64,000 nucleotides of DNA, taken from positions 1 to 64,000 of the forward strand of contig NZ_JAHEOJ010000015.1 of NCBI RefSeq assembly GCF_018595715.1, given 5' to 3'. The notes beneath the pieces are model-generated. The model made no database searches. It was not told the DNA's origin and saw nothing but the letters and a program-made list of their open reading frames with translations. A program made the position numbers and the translations under genes. Origin of the DNA: Glaciecola sp. XM2 (GTDB lineage: Bacteria; Pseudomonadota; Gammaproteobacteria; Enterobacterales; Alteromonadaceae). Of the stretch, positions 27,256 to 37,008 are shown one piece after another. The number at the start of each line of letters is the position of its first letter. Positions within the stretch are counted from its first letter, which is position 1.

Positions 27256-27951
27256 TCATTGCTCAACCTGTTCGGTGACCATCATGTAACCGTTACCGCG
27301 GACCGTTTTAATGACGTCTTGCACACCTTCTTGCGCTAACTTTTTGCGAATATTGCTAACGTGCATATCGAGGCTTCGGTCAAATGGCGCCAACTTCCTG
27401 CCAAGCACAGATTCACTAAGCTGCTCTTTTGATAATAACTGCCCGGCAGACTTCATCAATTGCGCGAGCATAACAAACTCTGTTCCTGTCATTTCAATCG
27501 CTTTATTTAAGACTTTCACCGAACGCGAAGACTCATCGACGGTAATGTTATGTAAACTAAGTACTTTTCCAATCGTAAAACCGCCTGCGGGATCTAATCG
27601 TCTTATCAAGGCTTTTATGCGCGCCAGAAGCTCTCTATGATTAAAAGGCTTAGGCAGATAATCGTCTGCCCCCAATTCTAAGCCTAAAATTTTATCGAAG
27701 TCATCGCCTCTAGCCGTCAGCATAATAACTGGGATGCTCGAAAACTGTCGCAGCGCCTTTAACGCTTCAAATCCGTCCATGACTGGCATCATCACATCTA
27801 ACAACAGAACATCAAATTTCTCGTTCTTCAATCGCGCAATCCCCTCATCAGGAGAGTTTGCCACAGCGACATCGAATTGCTGTGCTGACAGATACTCTGA
27901 GAGCAGGGTCGTCAGGTCGATATCATCATCGATGATTAAAAGCTTTTGCAT
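27256..27951 (-). CDS. cpxR: Response regulator, CpxR-like (OmpR family)
   Basis: A 231-residue regulator. The receiver domain has IIDDD near the N-terminus, phospho-acceptor Asp52 in LLDVMMP, and Lys in LPKPF. The C-terminal winged helix includes LTGTEF-like EMTGTEFVMLAQLM and RSLDMHVSNIRKKL. It is expected to respond to envelope stress. Confidence 0.9.
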   Translation of the reverse strand: MQKLLIIDDDIDLTTLLSEYLSAQQFDVAVANSPDEGIARLKNEKFDVLLLDVMMPVMDGFEALKALRQFSSIPVIMLTARGDDFDKILGLELGADDYLPKPFNHRELLARIKALIRRLDPAGGFTIGKVLSLHNITVDESSRSVKVLNKAIEMTGTEFVMLAQLMKSAGQLLSKEQLSESVLGRKLAPFDRSLDMHVSNIRKKLAQEGVQDVIKTVRGNGYMMVTEQVEQ

Positions 27952-28030
27952 GCGCCTTTGCCTTTTATCTTAATTCAAGGTTAATCAGTGAAACCCTATT
28001 CTAGCGTTACGATTTTAGCGCGACATCAGC

Positions 28031-28046
28031 TTTACACAACCTTTAC
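28031..28046 (-). promoter_or_regulatory. CpxR-box-like site
   Basis: TTTAC, six bases, TTTAC; on the minus strand GTAAA-N6-GTAAA, close to the CpxR consensus of two GTAAA repeats 11 bases apart. It lies between the divergent regulator and cpxP-like genes, suggesting autoregulation of both. Confidence 0.6.
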
Positions 28047-28119
28047 ATTGCCATGGCGTTTCTTTGCGTTGACTGCGCTATGATTATTTAGAACTTTGAT
28101 AAACCTTTATGGAGTGACC

Positions 28120-28922
28120 ATGAAACCAACAATCATTATTTACGCCTTGACGGCTTTTTTAACTAGCTCAATCGTTTATAACCCCTCGGCTAGCGCGCAT
28201 CAAGAGCCTGGCATGGATAAAATGCACAACCGTGAGAAAGCGATGTTTGCTCAACTTGCGCTGACGGATGAACAAAAACAAGATATTGAGTTGATCTTGC
28301 GTCAAACGCGCGGCAACAACATGGCGTTGAGAGCTGATAAAAATCTTAAGCGTGAGCAATTAAGTGCACTAATGTCTTTAGCACAGTGGGATGACGCTTT
28401 GGCGCAGCAACTTGTAGAAGAGCAAGAGGCAAGCAAAGTGCAGGCACAGTTAAATCGTGCACTTGCTCGAAACAAAGCCTATCAGGTATTAACTGACGAA
28501 CAAAAAGCCAAACTCGGACAAAGTATTGCCCAAGGCGATCGTTCTGGTAAAGCAAAACGCAGCAAAAAGGATAAGGGCGAAAAAAGAATGGCGAAAGTGC
28601 TGGGCTTAAGTGATGCACAGAAAGCTGAACTGACCACCATGCGAGAAACGTGGCGTGTGCAAAACGAAAGCTTGCGCGCACAGATCAAGGAATATCGCAG
28701 CGCCGAAAGAGCCTTAATACATTCAGAAAACTTTGATGAGCAAGCGTGGCTAGCGTTAAACCAGTCTATTAACCTACCCTGCAAGCGTTACAGGTTAACC
28801 AGTTGCACGCACGTTTCGACATGCAAAGTGTGTTAGACGATGAGCAGCTTGAATTGCTACACGCAATGAAGAAAAGGGTGGGTAAAGGGAAAAAGGAACG
28901 CCGTGCTAAGCAAATGATGTAA
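28120..28922 (+). pseudogene. cpxP: CpxP/Spy-like periplasmic protein, apparent frameshift
   Basis: From the ATG at 28120 the frame gives a signal peptide (about 1-27) and LTxxQ-type repeats (ALTDEQKQDIEL, VLTDEQKAKLG, LGLSDAQKAELT), the marks of CpxP and Spy chaperones. Near 28775-28785 the frame switches: the zero frame ends with an unrelated cysteine-rich tail at 28836, while the -1 frame continues naturally with PTLQALQVNQLHARFDMQS and VLDDEQLELLHAMKKR to a stop at 28922. A single-base deletion explains this. It could be a real mutation, a sequencing error or recoding. Confidence 0.75.
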
Positions 28923-28955
28923 TTGCGAGCTAGGCTTTTAGATTCTCAGATGAAG

Positions 28956-28980
28956 ATGCAGCGCATATTTTGCGCTGCAT
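28956..28980. terminator. Hairpin between convergent genes
   Basis: ATGCAGCGCA (28956-28965) and TGCGCTGCAT (28971-28980) form a perfect 10-base stem with a 5-base loop between the cpxP-like gene and the convergent gene. No clear T-run follows on either strand. Confidence 0.55.
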
Positions 28981-28993
28981 GACTATTCGCGGT

Positions 28994-29560
28994 TTAGCCT
29001 TCGTCGTTACAGTAACACCCTCGCGCTTCTGTGACGATAATAGCTGGCTGCAAATAGGTTTGTTGGGCTGCATCTGTTGGCGCAGATGTCGCGTTTTCTA
29101 AAATAGCGTTTACCTCACCGTTACTACCAAAACACCCGCTCCCCCTAGAGTAAGGACCTAAGTAAATAAGCTTGTTTTGATCGTTAACCACCGCCACCGC
29201 GGGGGTCGATGGTATGGCGGCCTTTACCGCATCTAGTGCGCTGATGTTTAATTCTTTTATCGCAAAATCACGACCGGCAACAATCTCATTGAGCTTGGCC
29301 ATGTGCTTTTTTGCGAGGTTCTGGCAGAAGCAGCCATCGTCGGATGTAATATGAAATAAGGTATTAGTGTTGGGGCTGCTGTGCGCATGCAGTACATCAA
29401 CAAATTGTGTCTCAAAATCTAACGACATGAGCTGCATCGATAAGCGCATGTCATGATCAAACGCTTTGCTCAAGTTTTTATTCATCGCCAGCACAAGCGC
29501 TGTGGTTGAAAGAAACCACAACGCAACTAAACTGAGCACTAACGGCTTTTTAAAACGCAT
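28994..29560 (-). CDS. Thioredoxin-like exported protein (DUF6436-like)
   Basis: A 188-residue protein with one N-terminal hydrophobic helix (about 8-26). The body has a thioredoxin-like order: LFHITSDDGCFCQNLAKKHM with a Cys-Phe-Cys pair where thioredoxins have CxxC, then IPSTPAVAVVNDQNKLIYLGPYSRG with the cis-proline. The C-terminus ends with ARGCYCND, a second Cys-x-Cys. It probably acts in the periplasm in redox or metal handling; the family role is unknown. It lies 20 bases after the chemoreceptor gene. Confidence 0.75.
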   Translation of the reverse strand: MRFKKPLVLSLVALWFLSTTALVLAMNKNLSKAFDHDMRLSMQLMSLDFETQFVDVLHAHSSPNTNTLFHITSDDGCFCQNLAKKHMAKLNEIVAGRDFAIKELNISALDAVKAAIPSTPAVAVVNDQNKLIYLGPYSRGSGCFGSNGEVNAILENATSAPTDAAQQTYLQPAIIVTEARGCYCNDEG

Positions 29561-29580
29561 ATTCTAAGTCTTTCATACCA

Positions 29581-31092
29581 CTATTTAATGTGGAATTTGC
29601 TTAACTGTTCACCTAGCGCTTCGGTTAAGCGATTAAGTGAAACGACGTTTTCTTGGAGTGATTGCACTTGCGCACGCTCCTCTGAGAACAAGCCATTAAG
29701 GTGCTCTGCCGACTCGCTAATCGCCTCAGAACTCGTTGCTTGCGTTGAAGCGGAGCCCGCCACATTGGTCACATTACTATTGACCACCGCAATCCCATCT
29801 AGCACCTGCTGCATATTTGCTGTCGCAGTCTCTGAGGACTCAACGGCAACATTCACCATGCCAACGCAATTGTTCATGTTGTCTACCGAATGGTTTGCGC
29901 TCGCGGTTAGCAAGCTGGTGATCTGCTCAATCTCTTCGGCACTTTCTTTTGATTTAATAGCCAAATTACGAACTTCGTCGGCCACAACAGCAAAGCCGCG
30001 ACCGTGTTCGCCAGCGCGAGCCGATTCAATAGCGGCATTGAGTGCCAACAGGTTGGTTTGTTCCGCAACGGTCTTAATCGACTGCATCACCTCAGAAATA
30101 TTCTGGCATTTTTGGCTTAAATCACTGATTGCTTCTGAGGTCGTTTCTAGCGTTGTTCTAAGCTGCGCAATGTTGTTACGGCTTTCTTCAATCGCCGTCT
30201 GCGTATCGAGTGTTTTCGCTTTCGCATTTTCAGCAAATTCATTTGCATCGTGAGACAATGTCGCCACATCACCGATACTGGTCGTCATCTCTCTCATAGA
30301 AGACGAGATAGAACTTACTTGCTCGTATTGCGCATCTACTGTGTTGTCTAACGCATTGGTAGAATGTTGCACCCTATCGGCGAAAGTAACAAGCTCCTCG
30401 CCAATCTCAGAGACTTGACTGACCAAGCTCTTCACCGAGGTGACCATCAGCCCAAAGTGCTTTTGCTCGTGCAAATCTGGCAGGTCTGTTTCGCGCAAGT
30501 TAAGGTGCCCGCCATCGCCAATGATGGTCGCCACTGAAGATTTTAATAAAATTGCAGAGCGAGCTTCTTTTGCGGATTTATGCGCAACGAAAGCTAACAC
30601 AGTGCACTCTACTATCGCGAAGGTGGCATGAATCAGCAAAATCGCGAAACTCGGCGAACTGTCTTCGAACACTACTAAACCACCCAAGGTATGCTGCATA
30701 ATAAATCCACCGATATGGTGAACCGCAATTACGAGCGTGCCGGTGATGATGACTTTCCAATCTCTAAAAAACGATAAAAATGCAAGTACCACGAAAACCT
30801 GAAAGTGCATTTCAGTCATTCCCATGGTTTGCTGAATATGAAGCGCCGCCATCAACTGGGTGGCCATCGCGATCACATGCCTTGAAAGTGCCGACTCGGG
30901 AGAAGATTTACCGATAAAGATAGCCGGTAGCGTAATCAGTAGACCCACACCTAGCCCCATATAAATTGTGTCTGTCAGGTACCCTATAAAGATGCTAAGA
31001 GCGAGCTGAAATAGAAGCACATAGCGAAACACTGTGTGCGTTGTTTTATATTCTTCAGATAGAGCGTCTTTTCCCATTACATTCAACACCAA
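29581..31092 (-). CDS. Methyl-accepting chemotaxis protein
   Basis: A 503-residue receptor. The first 180 residues form about six membrane helices with no periplasmic ligand domain, so it may sense a membrane or intracellular cue. The remainder is a coiled-coil signalling domain with the conserved tip [20 protein letters not shown] at the hairpin. It would control CheA through CheW. No other chemotaxis gene is nearby. Confidence 0.92.
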   Translation of the reverse strand: MVLNVMGKDALSEEYKTTHTVFRYVLLFQLALSIFIGYLTDTIYMGLGVGLLITLPAIFIGKSSPESALSRHVIAMATQLMAALHIQQTMGMTEMHFQVFVVLAFLSFFRDWKVIITGTLVIAVHHIGGFIMQHTLGGLVVFEDSSPSFAILLIHATFAIVECTVLAFVAHKSAKEARSAILLKSSVATIIGDGGHLNLRETDLPDLHEQKHFGLMVTSVKSLVSQVSEIGEELVTFADRVQHSTNALDNTVDAQYEQVSSISSSMREMTTSIGDVATLSHDANEFAENAKAKTLDTQTAIEESRNNIAQLRTTLETTSEAISDLSQKCQNISEVMQSIKTVAEQTNLLALNAAIESARAGEHGRGFAVVADEVRNLAIKSKESAEEIEQITSLLTASANHSVDNMNNCVGMVNVAVESSETATANMQQVLDGIAVVNSNVTNVAGSASTQATSSEAISESAEHLNGLFSEERAQVQSLQENVVSLNRLTEALGEQLSKFHIK

Positions 31093-31218
31093 AAACTTGC
31101 CTTAATTGAAATATCGGCATTTTTCGTCAATGGTTAACTATGTATTGCATGTTTTTTATACAGCGATAAGCAAGTTACCAACCATTTATTCACATTTGGC
31201 TTGATTTAAACCACACAA

Positions 31219-31258
31219 AATGAATATTTATATATATTTATTGCATAAATACTCAAAT
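31219..31258 (+). promoter_or_regulatory. Pair of ArgR-box-like sites upstream of argC
   Basis: TGAATATTTATATA (31221-31234) and TGCATAAATACTCA (31242-31255) fit the ARG-box pattern TGAATwwwwATTCA. Their centres are 21 bases apart, the spacing of two 18-base boxes separated by 3 bases. TTGATT at 31201-31206 could be the -35 of a promoter overlapped by the first box. The 250-base distance to argC implies a long leader, or an additional promoter. Confidence 0.6.
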
Positions 31259-31513
31259 GGATATAGTCTTGCTGCGTCTTTTGCCTAAGGAGTAATTCGT
31301 TGTTTTATTGCATCAACATGCTGCTACATATCTTACTACCTCATCAAAAAGGGTTTATAACGGCAGAATTCACAAAATATAAGCTCAAGTACCGACGATA
31401 GTGTGATTTCAATGCCCATTAAGGCTAGTGAGAAATCGCTTGCCGTGTTGTAAACTACAAGCGTATAAAGATGCACGCTTACTCTGACAATAACGAACAC
31501 ACAAAAGATAATT
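31259..31513 (+). promoter_or_regulatory. argC leader with a possible proximal promoter
   Basis: TTGCCG (31440-31445), an 18-base spacer and TATAAA (31464-31469) form a good sigma-70-type promoter about 45 bases before argC. No ribosome site of note precedes the argC ATG. The rest of the stretch shows no clear gene. Confidence 0.4.
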
Positions 31514-32533
31514 ATGTATTCAACATGTATTTTAGGCGCCAGTGGATATACAGGTGCTGAATTAGCCAAAATCTTGTGGGCTCATCCAGATTTTTCTCTA
31601 GACGGCTGTTTTGTATCAGCACAAAGCGCTGATGCAGGAAAGCGCCTTGGCGAAGTCCATGGTGCATTATCTCATGTGCATGGAATAGAAATGCAAGCAC
31701 TCGCTGATGATCAAGTTCAGGCCTTAGGCGAGCTATATGATTTGATTTTTATGGCGCTTCCTCATGAGGTTAGCCATCATTGGGCACAGCAACTTCGCGG
31801 TACTAAAGCCATTATATTTGACCTATCGGGCGCATTTAGATTGTCTGATGCTGCTACATTTGAACATTACTATGGCTTTGCACATGCCTATCCTGATTTG
31901 CTCGAGGAGCGAGTGTATGGGCTTGCTGAGTGGCATGCTAACGAGATCGCAAACGCTATGCAGCTCATAGCCGTGCCCGGTTGTTACCCAACCGCCTCGA
32001 TGCTAGCGCTAAAACCGCTCACCTCAAACCACTTGTTGTCGACAAAGCAGTTACCCGTGATCAATGCCACAAGCGGCGTCAGTGGCGCAGGAAGAAAAGC
32101 GAGCATGACCAGTAGCTTTTTTGAAGTCAGCCTGCAAGCCTATGGTGTGCATACGCACAGACACACGCCTGAAATAGAAGAATTTTCTGATACTAAAGTG
32201 ATTTTTACGCCGCATTTAGGCGCTTTTAAAAGAGGGATTTTGGCAACCGTTACCGCTTTTGTAGAGCCACATGTAAGCGCCCAAGATATCACCAAGGCGT
32301 TTCATGACGCGTATGACGATAAACCGCTAGTGCGCCTGTGCACGTCGTGGCCGAAGGTAGACAACGTTGCCCACACACCATTTTGTGATATTCACTGGGC
32401 CTTTGATGAGCAAAAGCAATGCGTGATTGTGACCGCAGCAATCGATAACTTACTCAAAGGTGCAGCCAGCCAAGCGATACAGTGCGCAAACATCCGCTTT
32501 GCTTTGAACGAAGCACAAGGATTGTTGCCATGA
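31514..32533 (+). CDS. argC: N-acetyl-gamma-glutamyl-phosphate reductase
   Basis: A 339-residue enzyme, third step of arginine synthesis, reducing N-acetylglutamyl phosphate with NADPH. GASGYTGAEL is the nucleotide-binding loop; Cys157 in PGCYPTA is catalytic; HRHTPEIEEF carries the catalytic His. First gene of argCBFGHA. Confidence 0.96.
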   Translation: MYSTCILGASGYTGAELAKILWAHPDFSLDGCFVSAQSADAGKRLGEVHGALSHVHGIEMQALADDQVQALGELYDLIFMALPHEVSHHWAQQLRGTKAIIFDLSGAFRLSDAATFEHYYGFAHAYPDLLEERVYGLAEWHANEIANAMQLIAVPGCYPTASMLALKPLTSNHLLSTKQLPVINATSGVSGAGRKASMTSSFFEVSLQAYGVHTHRHTPEIEEFSDTKVIFTPHLGAFKRGILATVTAFVEPHVSAQDITKAFHDAYDDKPLVRLCTSWPKVDNVAHTPFCDIHWAFDEQKQCVIVTAAIDNLLKGAASQAIQCANIRFALNEAQGLLP

Positions 32534-33375
32534 ACAAACCACAAGCGCAAACCCAAAAGCTAGGCAGTAAAACCAAAGGCGGCGATATCATCGTGATAAA
32601 AGTGGGCGGGCGCTTTTTCAATGAGCTTTTTGAGCAAAGTGCACTTAAACACCCGCTCTTACATGCTATCGACTCGCTTATCCTGCAAGGCAAGCAAGTT
32701 GTGTTAGTGCATGGCGGTGGTGAGCAAGTGCAGACGCAACTTACGGCGCTGGGCTTTAAAACCGTTAAAGCGAATGGTTTGCGCGTGACCCCTTTTGAGC
32801 AAATGCCGATTGTCGCAGGCGTTCTGTCGGGGTATCTCAATAAAACACTGGTTGCTCATAGCGCAGCGATTGGTATCAATGCACTGGGCATTACCCTTGC
32901 CGATGGCGCCATTGCTAAGTGTCGACAGATAAGTCAAGAGCTTGGTGCAGTAGGCGCTCCGGTAGCAAACGATCCAGGCCTCTTAAAGCAGCTTATTGAG
33001 GCAGGTATGCTGCCCATTGTTGCGTCTATTGGCTGCGATGAAAAAGGCCTCTTATACAACGTAAATGCCGATCACGCTGCCACATGTATTGCACAATTGC
33101 TAAACGCAAAATTGTATCTGCTATCAGACGTGAAGGGCGTGCTAGATGCCGATGGCGTCAAGATCGATGAGTTATCAGCCGAGCAAGCTCAAACGCTTAT
33201 TGCTAAAAACGTGATCACCGACGGTATGATTGTAAAGGTTAACGCTGCCCAAGATGCTGCAGACGTGCTCGATGCACCAGTCACTATTGGTAGCTGGAAC
33301 GACATCGAAGGCCTGATCAACCCAAGAAAGCCCTTTGGCACCCAAATTCACCCATATTCCGATAGTGTGAGCTAA
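32530..33375 (+). CDS. argB: Acetylglutamate kinase
   Basis: A 281-residue kinase phosphorylating N-acetylglutamate. VIKVGGRFF, VLVHGGGEQVQTQL and NVNADHAATCIAQLL match the amino-acid kinase fold. The start at 32530 overlaps the argC stop (ATGA). It has an N-terminal extension of about 18 residues (MNKPQAQTQKLGSKTKGGD) compared with E. coli. Confidence 0.95.
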   Translation: MNKPQAQTQKLGSKTKGGDIIVIKVGGRFFNELFEQSALKHPLLHAIDSLILQGKQVVLVHGGGEQVQTQLTALGFKTVKANGLRVTPFEQMPIVAGVLSGYLNKTLVAHSAAIGINALGITLADGAIAKCRQISQELGAVGAPVANDPGLLKQLIEAGMLPIVASIGCDEKGLLYNVNADHAATCIAQLLNAKLYLLSDVKGVLDADGVKIDELSAEQAQTLIAKNVITDGMIVKVNAAQDAADVLDAPVTIGSWNDIEGLINPRKPFGTQIHPYSDSVS

Positions 33376-33403
33376 TGCTCGCAAATCAAACATAGGACCT
33401 TTC

Positions 33404-34324
33404 ATGCACCAAGATTTACTCAGCTTCAGACAGTGGAACAGTGACGATGCTCAAAAGTTACTGACATTTGCCTTGGATCTTAAACAGCAGCCAAACAAGT
33501 ACGGCAGGCTGTTGGAAGGTAAAACGGTTGTGGCAATTTTTGAAAAGCCATCTTTGCGCACCCGCGTAAGCTTTGACATTGGCATCAACAAACTCGGTGG
33601 TCATATGGTCTATGTAGATAGTCAAGGTGCCGAGCTTAAAAAGCGTGAAGACCCTATCGATGTAGGTGCCAACCTTGCGCAATGGACAGATGCCATTGTC
33701 TCTCGAGTATATGCTCATGCAACGCTAGAACAATTAGCCGAGGGCTCACACGTGCCGGTGATAAATGCTTTGTGTGACCGCTATCACCCGTGCCAAGCAC
33801 TTGCTGATTATATGAGTATGCATGAGCATCTAGGCTCGGTGCGCGGCAAAACCATGGCATATGTTGGCGATGGCAATAACGTAACCCATTCACTGCTCAT
33901 TTTAGGCGTGCTGTTAGGCTGCCACCAGGTGGTGATAACACCCAAAGGCTATGAAATCGATGATGAAATTAAGGCGTTTGTGATCGCGCTAGCAGATGAG
34001 CACAACGTCGAGGTGACATTTGCCAGTGAAATGAGTGCACTTGCGCGCTGTGATGTGATCTATACCGACACTTGGTTATCTATGGGCGACAATACGCCGT
34101 TGGCAGATATCAAAGATACGTTTATGCCATATCAATTAAACGATGAGCTTATGAAGCACACACACGCAAGCTACGTCATGCATTGCCAGCCAGCCCATCG
34201 CGATTTGGAAATCACTGGGCAGCTGATGGACTCAGAGCAGTCATTGCTGATGGCACAAGCAAACAACCGTATGCATGCACAAAATGCCATACTCAGTTAT
34301 TTAATGACCGACATGTCTTTGTAA
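33404..34324 (+). CDS. argF: Ornithine carbamoyltransferase
   Basis: A 306-residue enzyme making citrulline from ornithine and carbamoyl phosphate. EKPSLRTRVSFD is the carbamoyl-phosphate loop, DRYHPCQALAD the next signature, and MHCQPAHRD corresponds to the usual HCLP motif, with Gln in place of Leu. The Leu-to-Gln change is at a loop that contacts ornithine; I think it occurs in related marine species but could not check. Confidence 0.93.
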   Translation: MHQDLLSFRQWNSDDAQKLLTFALDLKQQPNKYGRLLEGKTVVAIFEKPSLRTRVSFDIGINKLGGHMVYVDSQGAELKKREDPIDVGANLAQWTDAIVSRVYAHATLEQLAEGSHVPVINALCDRYHPCQALADYMSMHEHLGSVRGKTMAYVGDGNNVTHSLLILGVLLGCHQVVITPKGYEIDDEIKAFVIALADEHNVEVTFASEMSALARCDVIYTDTWLSMGDNTPLADIKDTFMPYQLNDELMKHTHASYVMHCQPAHRDLEITGQLMDSEQSLLMAQANNRMHAQNAILSYLMTDMSL

Positions 34325-34361
34325 GAACCTGTCTTTATCCGTATTTAAAGGAATGTAATTT

Positions 34362-35576
34362 ATGTCAAATATCAAAAAGGTGGTGCTTGCCTATTCTGGC
34401 GGCCTTGATACCTCAGCCATCATGCCTTGGTTAAAAGAAAACTACGACTGCGAAGTGGTCGCCTTTGCCGCTGATGTGGGTCAAGGAGATGAAGAGCTCG
34501 AAGGACTAGAAGCCAAAGCCTTAGCCAGTGGTGCAAGCGAATGTCACATTGTCGATTTAAAAGAAGAGTTTGTGCGCGACTTTATTTACCCTACAGTTAA
34601 AACCGGAGCGGTTTATGAAGGTGAGTACTTACTCGGCACTTCAATGGCAAGACCCGTTATTGCCAAAGCGCAGGTTGAAGTGGCACGTAAAGTCGGTGCG
34701 GATGCACTGAGCCACGGCTGTACCGGTAAGGGCAACGACCAAGTGCGTTTTGAAGGTGCCTTTGCAGCCCTTGCTCCAGACTTAAAGGTCATTGCACCTT
34801 GGCGTGAATGGGACATGGTCTCACGTGAGGACTTGCTCGACTACCTAGCGAGTCGCAACATTAAGTCCAGTGCCTCAGCGACAAAAATTTATAGCCGCGA
34901 TGCAAACGCATGGCATATCTCACACGAAGGCGGCGAGCTAGAAGACCCTTGGTGTGAGCCTAGTAAGCAAGTGTGGACAATGACCGTGGACCCACAAGAT
35001 GCGCCAAATACGCCCGAAACGGTGAGTCTGTCGTTTGAAAAAGGCGAGCTTGTAAAAGTAAACGGCACATCGCTTTCGCCTTACAACGCCTTGATGACCC
35101 TTAATACCATTGCTGCGGCTCATGGCGTTGGGCGTATTGATATTGTTGAAAATCGACTGGTAGGTATGAAGTCACGAGGCTGTTATGAAACCCCTGGCGG
35201 CACCGTCTTGGTTAAAGCGTACAAAGCCCTCGAATGCCTAGTTTTAGATAAATCTGCCTTGAAATATCGTGAGCAAATTGGCCTAGAGTTTGCGCATGTG
35301 ATGTATGACGGACGGTGGTTTACGGCTTTAAATGACGCCCTACTCGCAGGCGCACAAAGCTTTGCAGAATTAGTCACCGGCGATATCGTCGTTAAACTTT
35401 ATAAGGGCACTGCCACGGTCGTACAACGTCGTTCACCCAACAGCTTATACTCTGAAGACTTTGCAACATTTGGCGCCGATGATGTTTACGACCAGTCTCA
35501 CGCAGAAGGCTTTATTCGTTTGTTTAGTTTATCGAGCAGAATCAAAGCGTTAAAAAGTCAAGGCGGCGCAAAGTAA
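34362..35576 (+). CDS. argG: Argininosuccinate synthase
   Basis: A 404-residue ATP-dependent enzyme joining citrulline and aspartate. [10 protein letters not shown] is the ATP-binding P-loop; [13 protein letters not shown] and [21 protein letters not shown]-type stretches are typical of the family. Confidence 0.97.
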   Translation: MSNIKKVVLAYSGGLDTSAIMPWLKENYDCEVVAFAADVGQGDEELEGLEAKALASGASECHIVDLKEEFVRDFIYPTVKTGAVYEGEYLLGTSMARPVIAKAQVEVARKVGADALSHGCTGKGNDQVRFEGAFAALAPDLKVIAPWREWDMVSREDLLDYLASRNIKSSASATKIYSRDANAWHISHEGGELEDPWCEPSKQVWTMTVDPQDAPNTPETVSLSFEKGELVKVNGTSLSPYNALMTLNTIAAAHGVGRIDIVENRLVGMKSRGCYETPGGTVLVKAYKALECLVLDKSALKYREQIGLEFAHVMYDGRWFTALNDALLAGAQSFAELVTGDIVVKLYKGTATVVQRRSPNSLYSEDFATFGADDVYDQSHAEGFIRLFSLSSRIKALKSQGGAK

Positions 35577-35606
35577 GCGCTGTGCAACAACACTAGGAGA
35601 TAAAAA

Positions 35607-37001
35607 ATGGCTTTATGGGGCGGACGGTTTAGCGGTGATGCAAGCGCCATGTTCAAACAGGTCAATGATTCATTGCCTTTTGACTATGTGATGGCAATTG
35701 AGGACATTACAGGCTCAATCGCATGGTCGAAAGGTTTGGTGAGAGCGGGCGTATTGACTGAGCAAGAACAGGCTAGCTTAGAGCAGTGTTTAAACACACT
35801 AAAGCAAGACGTAGAGGCCAATAAAGTCGATTTTAGCGCTTCCACCGAAGAGGATATTCACAGCTTTGTTGAAGCCTACCTGACTGACGCACTTGGCGAT
35901 CTTGGTCGTAAACTGCATACTGGTCGAAGCCGAAACGACCAAGTTGCGACTGACTTTCGTTTATGGTGTAAACGCCATTTAGCCGGTCTTAAACTCGATA
36001 TTGTCAATCTCCTTGACGCGTTGTTGAGCTGTGCCAATCGTCATGAGCAAGCGATTATCCCCGGCTATACACATTTGCAGCGCGCGCAACCGGTATATTT
36101 TGCTCATTGGTGCTTAGCATATGGCGAAATGTTAAAGCGTGATATCACTCGTATTGACGACTGTGTCAGGCGTTTGAATCAATCTCCTTTAGGCTGCGGA
36201 GCATTGGCGGGCACCAGCTTTGACGTAGACCGTGAAAAATTGGCAGAGGAACTTGGCTTTGCTAGCCCGTGTTTGAATAGCTTGGACGCGGTCTCAGATC
36301 GTGATTTTGTTTTAGAGCTATTGTTTGTTTGCAGCACGGGCATGATGCACTTATCGCGGATGGCCGAAGACCTGATTTTTTATAACTCGGGCGAAGCAGG
36401 CTTTCTACAGTTAAGTGATGCAGTGACTTCAGGCTCGTCATTAATGCCGCAAAAGAAAAACCCTGACGCCCTTGAACTGATGCGTGGAAAGTGTGGGCGA
36501 GTGTTTGGTCACCTACAAGGCCTACTGGTCACCATGAAGGGCTTGCCGCTCGCTTACAACAAAGATATGCAGGAAGATAAAGAAGGCGCAATTGACGCGG
36601 TGAATCAATATCATATTTGCTTGTGTATTGGTGTGGAAGTATTAGAAGGGCTGAGCCTCAATCAAGAGGCGACACGTAAAGCCGCACAACAAGGATATGC
36701 TAACGCCACAGAATTGGCCGATTATTTGGTCGCGCAAAACGTACCATTTAGAACCGCTCATGATATTGCAGGACAAGCGGTAGTCGCCGCCATTGCAAAA
36801 GGGTTAGCCTTAGAAGAGCTGCCAATTGAGGACTTACAAGCGTTGCACGCCAGTATTCAAGAAGACGTTTACGAATGGCTGCCATTAGAAGCGGTGCTTG
36901 ATAAACGCAAATATTTGGGCGGAACCAGTCATGATACAGTCACAAAAGCGCTATATCTTGAGCTTGAACATCTCGATCAACTAAAAGCTAGTTTGAGTTA
37001 A
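35607..37001 (+). CDS. argH: Argininosuccinate lyase
   Basis: A 464-residue enzyme splitting argininosuccinate to arginine and fumarate. [19 protein letters not shown] is the signature sequence, with the catalytic Ser. It is not fused to an acetyltransferase domain, unlike argH(A) of Vibrio; a separate argA follows after 7 bases. Confidence 0.97.
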   Translation: MALWGGRFSGDASAMFKQVNDSLPFDYVMAIEDITGSIAWSKGLVRAGVLTEQEQASLEQCLNTLKQDVEANKVDFSASTEEDIHSFVEAYLTDALGDLGRKLHTGRSRNDQVATDFRLWCKRHLAGLKLDIVNLLDALLSCANRHEQAIIPGYTHLQRAQPVYFAHWCLAYGEMLKRDITRIDDCVRRLNQSPLGCGALAGTSFDVDREKLAEELGFASPCLNSLDAVSDRDFVLELLFVCSTGMMHLSRMAEDLIFYNSGEAGFLQLSDAVTSGSSLMPQKKNPDALELMRGKCGRVFGHLQGLLVTMKGLPLAYNKDMQEDKEGAIDAVNQYHICLCIGVEVLEGLSLNQEATRKAAQQGYANATELADYLVAQNVPFRTAHDIAGQAVVAAIAKGLALEELPIEDLQALHASIQEDVYEWLPLEAVLDKRKYLGGTSHDTVTKALYLELEHLDQLKASLS

Positions 37002-37008
37002 GTACACC

